Of a stretch of 60,551 nucleotides of DNA, positions 23,900 through 33,383 are shown piece by piece (the stretch's first letter is position 1; each line of letters starts with the position of its first letter). The notes under the pieces were generated by a model, which was not told the DNA's origin, ran no database searches, and was given only the letters and a program-made list of their open reading frames with translations. Position numbers and translations under genes: made by a program. Origin of the DNA: Pseudomonas sp. ZH-FAD (GTDB lineage: Bacteria; Pseudomonadota; Gammaproteobacteria; Pseudomonadales; Pseudomonadaceae); contig NZ_PGLR01000036.1 of the NCBI RefSeq assembly GCF_002803095.1, positions 1-60,551 on the forward strand. The letters run 5' to 3'.

Positions 23900-24759
23900 A
23901 GATCCTGATCAGCGGCCACACCGGCCAGGTCGCTCGCGAACTGCAACTGGCCCTGCAGGAGCACGAACTGATCAGTCTCGGCAGGCAGGCATTCGACCTG
24001 TCGCGCCCGGATAGCCTGCGCGAAACCATTCTGCGCGAGCGGCCGGCGCTGGTGATCAATGCCGCCGCCTACACTGCCGTCGACCAGGCCGAGCAGGAAC
24101 AAGAGCTGGCCTTCGCCATCAATGCCGAGGCGCCAGGCGTCATGGCCGATGCTTGTTTCGAGCTGGATATCCCGCTGATCCACTACTCCACCGACTACGT
24201 ATTCGACGGCAGCAAGGCCACCCCCTACCGTGAGGCCGATACGCCACACCCGCTCGGCGTCTACGGTGCCAGCAAGGCGGCCGGCGAACAGGCGCTGCGC
24301 ATCAGCGGCTGCGACCACCTGATCCTGCGCACCAGTTGGGTCTACTCGCAGCACGGGCGCAACTTCCTGCTGACCATGCAGCGCCTGCTGCAGGAGCGCG
24401 AAGAGCTCAGCGTGGTCGACGACCAGATCGGCGCGCCGACCTGGGCCGGCAGCATCGCCAGCGCCACCGCCGAGCTGATCGACAAGTGGCAGCAGGGGCG
24501 CCATCACTGGGGCACCTACCACCTGACCTGTCAGGGCGAGACCAGTTGGTTCGGCTTCGCCAGCGCCATCGCCGAGCGCCTGCGTGCAGCCGGCAAACCC
24601 TGCGCCAGGCTACGTCCCATTCCCAGCAGCGAGTATCCGACACCGGCGCAGCGCCCACTCAATTCGCGTCTGGATGGCGAGCGCCTGGAGCAAGACTGGC
24701 AGGTTCGCCTGCCGGACTGGCGCACGGCACTGGATGCCTGCCTGCAGCGCATGAACTGA
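23896..24759 (+). CDS. rfbD: dTDP-4-dehydrorhamnose reductase
   Basis: The 287-residue NAD(P)H-dependent reductase completes dTDP-L-rhamnose. It starts MKILISGHTGQVARELQLAL (Rossmann motif), has HYSTDYVFDGSK and catalytic YGASKAAGE, and ends with the substrate-binding C-terminal domain. It is the last gene of the operon; a GC-rich hairpin follows. dTDP-rhamnose feeds LPS core/O-antigen and possibly rhamnolipid-type glycosylation. Confidence 0.95.
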   Translation: MKILISGHTGQVARELQLALQEHELISLGRQAFDLSRPDSLRETILRERPALVINAAAYTAVDQAEQEQELAFAINAEAPGVMADACFELDIPLIHYSTDYVFDGSKATPYREADTPHPLGVYGASKAAGEQALRISGCDHLILRTSWVYSQHGRNFLLTMQRLLQEREELSVVDDQIGAPTWAGSIASATAELIDKWQQGRHHWGTYHLTCQGETSWFGFASAIAERLRAAGKPCARLRPIPSSEYPTPAQRPLNSRLDGERLEQDWQVRLPDWRTALDACLQRMN

Positions 24760-24779
24760 AGGCCCTGCGTTTCATCCGC

Positions 24780-24804
24780 GCGGCCGGCGCACATCACCGG
24801 CCGC
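24780..24804 (+). terminator. Hairpin after rfbD
   Basis: The stem GCGGCCGG / CCGGCCGC with a 9-base loop lies 20 bases after the rfbD stop. A short run CGCTTAACG follows rather than a clean U-tract, so termination strength is uncertain. Confidence 0.5.
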
Positions 24805-24849
24805 ACGCTTAACGTGCATAATGCGCCGATCATTTCTGCACGGTTTGCC

Positions 24850-26660
24850 ATGAGCACGAACACCGCCACTCCCCGTCGCCTGCGCTGGCGCAGCCTCGTG
24901 CTGTTGGCGCTGCTGCTTGCGCCACTGCTGTGGCCCGTCCACTTCCTGGCCGAGCGCTACTACCGCGAAGTGCTGATCGAGCAGAACCGGCAAACCCTCG
25001 ATCTGTATGTGGCCAACCTGCTCGGCACGCTACGCCGCTACGAGGTCCTGCCGCAGATTCTTGGCGATCTTCCAGGCCTGCGCGCCGCTCTGCAAGCCCC
25101 CGAAGACCCAGCCGCGCTGGACAACGCCAACCGCCTGCTCGCCCGCGTGAAGAGCCAGACCGGCGCCGACGTGATCTACCTGATGAATCCCCGTGGCGTC
25201 ACCCTGGCAGCCTCCAACTGGGACAAACCCGACAGCTTCGTCGCCGGCAATTTCGCCTTTCGCCCGTATTTCCGCGAAGCATTGGCCGGGCGTCTGGGAC
25301 GCTTCTTCGGCCTGGGCACAACGTCCGGCAAACGCGGTTACTACTTCGCCTATCCGGTGCGCGAGGACGACCACAATATCGGCGCACTGGTGGTCAAGGT
25401 CGACCTCGATCACACCGAAACCCTGTGGGGCAACACGCCTGAACAGTTGCTGGTGACCGATACCAACGGCGTGGTCATCCTCACCTCGCGCCCGGACTGG
25501 CGCTTTCACGCCAGCCGCCCGCTGGACCGCGTCGAGCAATCGGCCATCGCCGCCAACCAGCCCTACCCGACCCAGGCGCCGCCCCTGCTCGATATCGATC
25601 CCAACGCCTGGCTGACACAAAGCCGCGCTCTGGAAGAAACCGGCTGGACGGTGAGCATTCTCGCCCCACGCATCCTCCTCGACCGCCCCGTGCGCAGCGC
25701 CGTGGCCGTCGGGGCGGCCGCCCTGCTGGCGCTGCTGTTGTTGCTGGGCCTGCTGATCCTGCGTCGCCGTCATTACCTGGAACGCATTGCTCTGGACGCT
25801 CGCGCCAAGGCCGAACTGGAGCAGCGCGTCGCCGAACGCACGCAGGATCTGGAACTGCTCAACAGCCGCCTCAAGCAGGAAGTGCTCGAGCGTGAACAGG
25901 CTCAGCAGGAGCTGGTGCGCGCTCAGGACGAGCTGGTCCAGGCCGGCAAACTGTCAGCGCTCGGCACCATGAGTGCCAGCATCAGCCACGAACTCAACCA
26001 GCCGCTGGGGGCGATCCGCAGCTATGCGGAGAACGCCAGTACCCTGCTCGATCATCAGCGCAGCGACGATGCTCGCGCCAACCTCAAGTTGATCAGCGAG
26101 CTGACCGAGCGCATGGCCTCGATCATCACCCATTTGCGCGCCTTTGCCCGCCGCGACCGCCACGCGCCGGAGCGGGTTGCCCTGCAACCAGCGCTGGACG
26201 ATGCTCTGGCGCTATTGGCCAAGCGCCGCCGGGCCATGGATGTAGAGCTGATTCGCGACCTGCCGGACGCCACCCTCTGGGTCCAGGCTGGCGAGACGCG
26301 GCTGCGTCAGGTGCTGGGCAATCTACTCGGCAATGCGCTCGATGCGCTGATCGATAAGGCGCCGCCACGGCGCATCTGGATCAGCATCGAGCATCAAGCC
26401 GAGCACCTCCACCTGCTGCTGCGTGACAATGGCCCCGGCTTCTCGCCCGAATCACTGGCGCGCGCGCGCGAGCCCTTCTTCACCACCAAGACCAGCGCCC
26501 AGGGCCTGGGGTTGGGCCTGGCCATCTGCGATAGTCTGGTGCGTGCGCTGGACGGCGAACTGCTGCTGGCCAATCATCCGGCCGGCGGCGCGCTGATCAC
26601 CCTGCGCCTGCGCCTGGCCAGCCCCGGCGTCAACCTGCAACCCTCAGAGGACCCTTCGCC

Positions 26661-26664
<4 letters not shown>
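24850..26664 (+). CDS. dctB: C4-dicarboxylate sensor histidine kinase DctB
   Basis: The 604-residue protein has TM1 (about 17-36), a periplasmic tandem-PAS (dCache) sensor (about 40-285; GADVIYLMNPRGVTLAASNW, FGLGTTSGKRGYYFAYPV), TM2 (about 293-313), a coiled coil, HisKA with SISHELNQPLGAIRSYAENA and a HATPase domain (DNGPGF, GLGLGLAIC). It senses succinate/malate/fumarate, with DctP as a possible co-sensor, and phosphorylates DctD. ATG 24850 is preferred over the upstream Met at 24814. It overlaps dctD by ATGA. Confidence 0.9.
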
Positions 26665-28046
<1,382 letters not shown>

Positions 28047-28351
28047 CTGGCGACAAACCGCCAATTTCATCCTTCCAGACCTGTCGCAGGCGGGCTCACA
28101 CGCCCGCCCAGGTCTCGGCAAAAAGCCATCAAAGCCTACAGCCATGGGCCTTTGCACGGCGCGCAAGGTCTGCGCATCGCAGACTGGCACAAGGGTTGCT
28201 CTAAGCTAGCTCCAAGCGAACCCACAAGTACAAGTCCAGGCCTCGCTAATGCCACCGGCGTTTTTCTCCAAGCCGCCTAGACTTGCTCTTGTCCGTTCGT
28301 CAGCTGCGCCCCGGCGCAAATGCGATAAACACAACAAGAGGAAGCATCCGC
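28047..28351 (+). promoter_or_regulatory. dctD-dctP intergenic control region
   Basis: The 305 bases contain several candidate elements. TGGCG-N6-CGCCA lies just after the dctD stop. A hairpin GCGGGC-N6-GCCCGC near 28090-28107 could end dctBD. An imperfect palindrome at about 28149-28168 (CCTTTGCACGGCGCGCAAGG) is a candidate DctD upstream activating site. The sigma-54 promoter follows at 28185. No gene is seen here. Confidence 0.55.
28185..28200 (+). promoter_or_regulatory. Sigma-54 (-24/-12) promoter of dctPQM
   Basis: TGGCACAAGGGTTGCT matches the RpoN consensus TGGCAC-N5-TTGC with GG and GC exactly ten bases apart. It lies 152 bases upstream of the dctP start and downstream of dctBD, whose DctD product is a sigma-54 activator. 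Confidence 0.88.
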
Positions 28352-29341
28352 ATGTTCAAACTGACTGCCAAGGCGCTGGCTTGCGCCCTGTCCCTGTCCA
28401 TCGCTGGCGTGGTTCACGCTGCCGACCCGATCGTCATCAAGTTCTCCCACGTGGTTGCCGAGCACACCCCGAAAGGTCAGGGTGCCGTGTTGTTCAAGCA
28501 ACTGGCTGAAGAGCGTTTGGGCGACAAGGTCAAGGTCGAGGTCTACCCGAACTCCTCGCTGTTCGGCGACGGCAAGGAAATGGAAGCGCTGCTGCTCGGC
28601 GACGTCCAGCTCATCGCCCCGTCCCTGGCCAAGTTCGAGCATTACACCAAGCAGCTGCAGGTATTCGACCTGCCGTTCCTGTTCGACGACATGGCTGCAG
28701 TCGATCGCTTCCAGAAAGGTCCGGAAGGCCAGAAACTGCTGACCTCCATGACCGACAAGGGCATCACCGGCCTGGCTTACTGGCACAACGGTCTGAAGCA
28801 GCTGTCGGCCAACAAGGCGCTGCTGGAGCCGAAAGACGCCCGTGGTCTGAAGTTCCGCGTACAGGCTTCCGCCGTACTGGAAGAGCAGTTCAAGGCCGTG
28901 CGCGCCAACCCGCGCAAGATGAGCTTCGCCGAGGTGTATCAGGGCCTGCAGACTGGTGTGGTCAACGGTGCCGAGAACCCCTACTCGAACATCTACAGCC
29001 AGAAGATGCACGAAGTTCAGAAGTACATCACCGAGTCCAACCATGGTCTGCTGGACTACATGCTGATCACCAACACCAAGTTCTGGGAAGGTCTGCCGGC
29101 TGACGTACGCGACGAGCTGAACAAGATCATCGCCGAGGTCACCGTCGAGGTGAACAAGCAGGCTGACGCCCTTAACGAAGGCGACAAGCAGCGCATCGTC
29201 GAAGCAGGCACCACCGAGATCCTGACCCTGACTCCTGAGCAGCGCGGCCAATGGCGCGATGCCATGCAGCCGGTATGGAAGAAGTTCGAAGGCGAGATCG
29301 GCGCTGACCTGATCAAGGCCGCGCAAGCTGCCAACCAGTAA
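28352..29341 (+). CDS. dctP: TRAP transporter C4-dicarboxylate-binding protein DctP
   Basis: The 329-residue periplasmic binding protein has a Sec signal (MFKLTAKALACALSLSIAGV, cut near VHA-ADP). The DctP family core includes HVVAEHTPKGQGAVLFKQLA, LPFLFDDMAAVDRF, the ligand-contacting Arg region LKFRVQAS and GVVNGAENPYSNIYSQKMHE. It captures succinate, malate or fumarate for DctQM. ATG 28352 is preferred because the signal peptide starts there. A REP-like hairpin follows and may raise DctP levels relative to the membrane subunits. Confidence 0.93.
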   Translation: MFKLTAKALACALSLSIAGVVHAADPIVIKFSHVVAEHTPKGQGAVLFKQLAEERLGDKVKVEVYPNSSLFGDGKEMEALLLGDVQLIAPSLAKFEHYTKQLQVFDLPFLFDDMAAVDRFQKGPEGQKLLTSMTDKGITGLAYWHNGLKQLSANKALLEPKDARGLKFRVQASAVLEEQFKAVRANPRKMSFAEVYQGLQTGVVNGAENPYSNIYSQKMHEVQKYITESNHGLLDYMLITNTKFWEGLPADVRDELNKIIAEVTVEVNKQADALNEGDKQRIVEAGTTEILTLTPEQRGQWRDAMQPVWKKFEGEIGADLIKAAQAANQ

Positions 29342-29355
29342 TAAGGCCGGAGAGC

Positions 29356-29456
29356 CGTAGGGTGGGCAGAGCGTCGATGCTCTGACCCACCACGACGCCC
29401 GCGACGGGCGTCGATCAACGCTGTAACCGGTGGGCCGGCTACCGTCCCACCCTACG
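29356..29456. repeat. REP-like inverted repeat between dctP and dctQ
   Basis: The outer arms CGTAGGGTGGG (29356-29366) and CCCACCCTACG (29446-29456) are exact complements. Inner self-complementary segments (GCAGAGCGTCGATGCTCTG, and the GACGCCCGCGACGGGCGTC palindrome) sit between them. It fills the gap between the binding-protein gene and the membrane-subunit genes. Confidence 0.7.
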
Positions 29457-29481
29457 CCCTTTCCATTCGGGAGAACCGACC

Positions 29482-30111
29482 ATGAACGCCTTGCGGCGCG
29501 TCTGGGAGCACTTCGAGGAAGGCTTTATCGCTTTCCTCCTGGCGGCCATGACGCTGATCACTTTCGTCTACGTGATCCTCAACAACTTCTACACCCTGTT
29601 CTATTGGCTGGGTGATGCCTTCGGCGGTAACGAGTTTCTGCTCGCTATCGGCGACTCCATTCTCGACATGGCCCAGGCGATGACCTGGAGCAATGCCCTG
29701 ACCAAGGCGCTGTTCGGCTGGCTGATCTTCTTCGGCCTGGCCTATGGCGTACGCACCGCCGGCCACATCGGCGTCGATGCCCTGGTCAAACTCGCCCCGC
29801 GCGGCGTGCAGCGCGTCATCGGTGTGATCGCCTGTTCGGCCTGCCTGGGCTACGCCGGCCTGATCGCGGTCGGCAGCTTCGACTGGGTACACACCCTGTT
29901 CACCGCCGGTATCGGTGCTGAAGACCTCGGCCACTACGGCATCCAGCAATGGCATATCGGCATGATCGTGCCGTTCGGCTACGCCATGGTGTTCGTCCGC
30001 TTCCTGGAAATCCTCGTCCGTATCCTGCGCAACGAGCAGACCGGCCTCGGCCTGGCTGACGAAGCCGCCGATGCGCTGAAAATCAATGAGCACGAGGAGC
30101 CCAAGCAATGA
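29482..30111 (+). CDS. dctQ: TRAP transporter small permease DctQ
   Basis: The 209-residue inner-membrane protein has four predicted helices (about 17-40, 62-90, 105-125 and 152-175). The family motif region is AMTWSNALTKALFGWLIFFG and RTAGHIGVDALVKL. It forms the small membrane subunit with DctM. It overlaps dctM by ATGA. The polar C-terminal tail is slightly longer than in many DctQ proteins. Confidence 0.9.
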   Translation: MNALRRVWEHFEEGFIAFLLAAMTLITFVYVILNNFYTLFYWLGDAFGGNEFLLAIGDSILDMAQAMTWSNALTKALFGWLIFFGLAYGVRTAGHIGVDALVKLAPRGVQRVIGVIACSACLGYAGLIAVGSFDWVHTLFTAGIGAEDLGHYGIQQWHIGMIVPFGYAMVFVRFLEILVRILRNEQTGLGLADEAADALKINEHEEPKQ

Positions 30112-31388
30112 CCGTTCTGTTCCTCTTCCTGCTGCTGTTCTTGCTGATGTTCATCGGCGTGCCGATCGCCGCCTCGCTCGGCCTGGCCGGTTCGATCACC
30201 ATCATGCTGTTCAGCCCCGACTCGGTGCGCTCGCTGGCGATCAAGCTGTTCGAGACCTCCGAGCACTACACCCTGCTGGCGATCCCGTTCTTCCTGCTCT
30301 CCGGTGCGTTCATGACCACCGGTGGCGTGGCGCGTCGCCTGATCGACTTCGCCAACGCCTGCGTCGGCCACATCCGTGGCGGCCTGGCCATCGGTGCGGT
30401 GCTGGCGTGCATGCTGTTCGCCGCGCTGTCCGGCTCCTCGCCCGCGACCGTGGCCGCAGTGGGCTCCATCGCCATCGCCGGCATGGTGCGTTCCGGTTAT
30501 CCGCAGGCGTTTGGCGCCGGCATCGTGTGTAACGCCGGCACCCTGGGCATCCTGATTCCGCCGTCGATCGTGATGGTGGTGTACGCCGCCGCCACCGAGC
30601 AGTCGGTGGGCAAGCTGTTCATGGCCGGGGTGATCCCGGGCGTGATGCTCGGCCTGGTGCTGATGATCGCGATCTACATCGTCGCGCGCATCAAGAAGCT
30701 GCCGGCCCTGCCGCGTGCCAGCTTCCGCGAGTGGCTGCGTTCCGCCCGTGAAGCGTTCTGGGGCCTGCTGCTGATGGTGATCATCCTCGGCGGGATCTAC
30801 ACCGGCATGTTCACCCCGACCGAGGCCGCGGCCGTGGCGGCGGTGTACGCCGGCTTCGTCGCCCTGTTCGTGTACAAGGACCTGACCATCCGCGAGTGCC
30901 CGAAGGTGCTGCTGGAGTCCGGCAAGCTGACCATCATGCTGATGTTCATCATTGCCAACGCCATGCTCTTCGCCCACGTGCTGACCACCGAGCAGATCCC
31001 GCAACAGATCACCGCCTGGGTGGTGGATCTGGGTCTGCAGCCGTGGCAGTTCCTGCTGGTGGTGAACATCGTGCTGCTGATCGCCGGTGCCTTCATGGAG
31101 CCGTCGGCGATCATCCTGATCCTGGCGCCGATCCTCTTCCCGATCGCCATGCAACTGGGCATCGACCCGATCCACCTGGGCATCATCATGGTGGTGAACA
31201 TGGAGATCGGCCTGATCACACCACCGGTGGGGCTGAACCTGTTCGTCACCTCGGCGGTGACGGGCATGCCACTGACGGCAGTGATCCGCGCCGCGCTGCC
31301 ATGGCTGATGCTGCTGATCAGCTTCCTGATGGTGATTACCTACATCCCGGCCGTTTCCATGGCGCTGCCGAACCTGCTCGGCATGTAA
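30108..31388 (+). CDS. dctM: TRAP transporter large permease DctM
   Basis: The 426-residue protein with about 12 membrane segments belongs to the ion-transporter superfamily DctM branch. Landmarks are LFIGVPIAASLGLAGSIT, ALSGSSPATVAAVGSIAIAG, GILIPPSIVMVVYA and GLITPPVGLNLFV. It uses a sodium gradient with DctQ to import dicarboxylates delivered by DctP. A strong terminator follows 46 bases after the stop. Confidence 0.93.
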   Translation: MTVLFLFLLLFLLMFIGVPIAASLGLAGSITIMLFSPDSVRSLAIKLFETSEHYTLLAIPFFLLSGAFMTTGGVARRLIDFANACVGHIRGGLAIGAVLACMLFAALSGSSPATVAAVGSIAIAGMVRSGYPQAFGAGIVCNAGTLGILIPPSIVMVVYAAATEQSVGKLFMAGVIPGVMLGLVLMIAIYIVARIKKLPALPRASFREWLRSAREAFWGLLLMVIILGGIYTGMFTPTEAAAVAAVYAGFVALFVYKDLTIRECPKVLLESGKLTIMLMFIIANAMLFAHVLTTEQIPQQITAWVVDLGLQPWQFLLVVNIVLLIAGAFMEPSAIILILAPILFPIAMQLGIDPIHLGIIMVVNMEIGLITPPVGLNLFVTSAVTGMPLTAVIRAALPWLMLLISFLMVITYIPAVSMALPNLLGM

Positions 31389-31434
31389 GGGTTCAACCGA
31401 ACGATGCTACTTCGGTACCTCGTGTACCCACTCC

Positions 31435-31462
31435 GCCCGGCCTTAGTGCCGGGCTTTTTTTT
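31435..31462 (+). terminator. Rho-independent terminator of dctPQM
   Basis: The stem GCCCGGC / GCCGGGC with loop CTTAGT is followed by eight T residues. Confidence 0.9.
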
Positions 31463-31582
31463 GCACGAAACAATCTGACGAAAAGTGCTGTAGCCATTTC
31501 GCCAACCCAGCACACTCATGGCTGCACAGAATTGCCGGGCCTGGCGTAAAGTCACCGCCACGATCGTCAAGGAAATCGTTAC

Positions 31583-32254
31583 ATGCTCAGACGCAGCCTG
31601 AAATCCGTCGTTACCACTTGGCTGACCGGTCTACTCGCGCTACTGCCTCTGGCGTTGACCCTGGCACTGCTTGCCTGGATATTCAGCCTGCTCAATCGAC
31701 TGGTCGGCCCCTCGACCCTTATCGGACAGGTGTTCGCCGCCCTCGGCCAACCTTTCTCCAGCAACGGTTATATGGCTTATCTGCTGGGCAGTCTGGTGCT
31801 GCTGGCCAGCCTCTACCCACTGGGTCTGGCCGTGCAATTGGGCCTGCGCCGTCCGCTGTCCTGGTTGATCGATCGCACCCTGCGGCGCACCCCGCTGATC
31901 GGTAATTTCTACAACCTGGCCGATCGCTTCGTTGGCCTGCTGGACAAGAGCAAGAACCCGGATATCACCACCATGGCCCCGGTCTGGTGCTTCTTCGGCG
32001 GCGACGGCGCAGCGGTGCTAGCCCTGCGCCCGAGCTCCGAAACAGTGGAGCTGGAAGGCCGCGCCTACTGCGCCATCCTCATTCCCACCGCGCCGATTCC
32101 AGTCGGTGGCGGCCTGCTCTACGTGCCTCAAGAGTGGATACGCCCCGCCGAGATGGGCGTGGATCAATTGACCAGCATCTATGTGTCGATGGGCCTCACG
32201 CCACCTGGCAGGCGCAACGTCGAGCAGTCGCCTCCGGTGGTGATCAAGCCTTAG
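31583..32254 (+). CDS. DUF502 family membrane protein
   Basis: The 223-residue protein has two N-terminal membrane helices (about 10-40 and 62-82). A conserved soluble part follows (RTPLIGNFYNLADRFVGLLD, APVWCFFGGDG, LIPTAPIPVGGGLLYVPQEW) typical of DUF502. Its length matches the family and its function is unknown. It stands alone after the dct terminator, with a REP-like element after it. Confidence 0.85.
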   Translation: MLRRSLKSVVTTWLTGLLALLPLALTLALLAWIFSLLNRLVGPSTLIGQVFAALGQPFSSNGYMAYLLGSLVLLASLYPLGLAVQLGLRRPLSWLIDRTLRRTPLIGNFYNLADRFVGLLDKSKNPDITTMAPVWCFFGGDGAAVLALRPSSETVELEGRAYCAILIPTAPIPVGGGLLYVPQEWIRPAEMGVDQLTSIYVSMGLTPPGRRNVEQSPPVVIKP

Positions 32255-32261
32255 GGATGTT

Positions 32262-32358
32262 CTGAAAAAGCCATTTATCGTCACTCCCGCGAAGGCGGGA
32301 GCCCAGGTGACTCGTAGGTTCTGGATGCCCGCCTGCGCGGGCATGACGGCTTTTTCAG
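32262..32358. repeat. REP-like element with complementary outer arms
   Basis: The outer arms CTGAAAAAGCC (32262-32272) and GGCTTTTTCAG (32348-32358) pair exactly. Inside lie two GC hairpins, CTCCCGCGAAGGCGGGAG and TGCCCGCCTGCGCGGGCA. With T and A runs at the arms, it can serve as a bidirectional terminator between converging DUF502 and the Lrp-type gene. Confidence 0.75.
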
Positions 32359-32365
32359 TGTTTCC

Positions 32366-32833
32366 TTAGACGAGCGGCAAGCTGGTGGTGGATTTGATCT
32401 CCGATAACGCAACGATGGAGTTCACCTCCTGGATACCGGGCACCAGTGACAGCTTCTCGAAGAAGAAGCGCTCATAGGCCTCGATATCGCGGGTGACGAT
32501 GCGCAGCATGAAGTCCACCGCGCCCATCAGCACGTGACACTCCAGCACCTCGGGAAACTCGCGCATGGCCTCGGCGAACTCGGTCAGGTTGGAGCGCCCA
32601 TGGGCGTTGAGCTTGACCTGAGCGAACACCTGTGTATGCAGGCCGATGCGCTTGCGATCGAGCAGGGTGACCTGTTTGCGGATCACCCCCTCGTCCTTAA
32701 GCCGCTGGATACGTCGCCAACAGGGCGACTGCGACAGACCGATACGCTCGGCGATCTCCGCCGTGGAGAGACCCGCGTCTTCCTGTAGCAGAGCAAGAAT
32801 GCGTTGATCGTAGGCATCCAGCGTGACGGACAT
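32366..32833 (-). CDS. Lrp/AsnC-family transcriptional regulator
   Basis: The 155-residue protein has an N-terminal AsnC-type helix-turn-helix (ILALLQEDAGLSTAEIAERI, GLSQSPCWRRIQRLKDEGVI) and a C-terminal RAM/effector domain (ECHVLMGAVDFMLRIVTRDI ... LVPGIQEVNSIVALSEIK). These proteins sense amino acids and act on neighbouring genes or globally. A small gene of unknown function is divergently placed 127 bases away and is a possible target. The exact member of the Lrp group is not assigned. Confidence 0.9.
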   Translation of the reverse strand: MSVTLDAYDQRILALLQEDAGLSTAEIAERIGLSQSPCWRRIQRLKDEGVIRKQVTLLDRKRIGLHTQVFAQVKLNAHGRSNLTEFAEAMREFPEVLECHVLMGAVDFMLRIVTRDIEAYERFFFEKLSLVPGIQEVNSIVALSEIKSTTSLPLV

Positions 32834-32960
32834 AAAAAATCCCCATTAGCGACTAACCGAGGAAATTCTATCCATTAAACCCTCATAAACACAGAAATCC
32901 AGGCAGAACTTTTGCCGGAAGAAGGTGGAAACTTAGGCAAAACCTGCCCGAGCTGCTGCC

Positions 32961-33287
32961 ATGCCTGATACCACTGCGTTTCCGTCCGCCCAGAACCGCC
33001 GCGATCCCTGGCAGGATCGTCCTGATGCCTACGTCGAATACCAACTGCGCACCGACGCCGAAGCCGACGTGCTGTGCCGACTGCTCGGTCTGTTCGCCCA
33101 ATTGCAGCTGCTACCCGAAGCCTTGCACATGGAACGCCTGCAGGATGACCTGCATATCAGCCTGCACCTGCCCGGCATCTCGCTGCATCGAGCCGGGGTG
33201 CTGGCGCAGAAACTGCGCGGCCTGGTATGCGTATGGGAGGTGACCTGGCAACACCTGGATCACAGCCTGGTGACGGAGGTGGCCTGA
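32961..33287 (+). CDS. Hypothetical small protein next to the Lrp-type gene
   Basis: The 108-residue soluble protein starts MPDTTAFPSAQNRRDPWQDR and has a central region RTDAEADVLCRLLGLFAQLQ / DDLHISLHLPGISLHRAGVL / ALVCVWEVTWQ-like beta-alpha-beta spacing. This resembles a small ACT- or ferredoxin-like fold, which is only an impression. No catalytic motif is visible. Divergent orientation from the Lrp gene suggests shared control. The frame and codon usage look like a genuine gene. Confidence 0.6.
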   Translation: MPDTTAFPSAQNRRDPWQDRPDAYVEYQLRTDAEADVLCRLLGLFAQLQLLPEALHMERLQDDLHISLHLPGISLHRAGVLAQKLRGLVCVWEVTWQHLDHSLVTEVA

Positions 33288-33383
33288 AGCGGCTACTCGA
33301 TCACGCATGGGCCTTCGCCCTGATGCAGCTTTTCGGGCATCCTAGTTCGGCTAACCTTGTTCAGGCCGACCCGAGGAGCCCGC

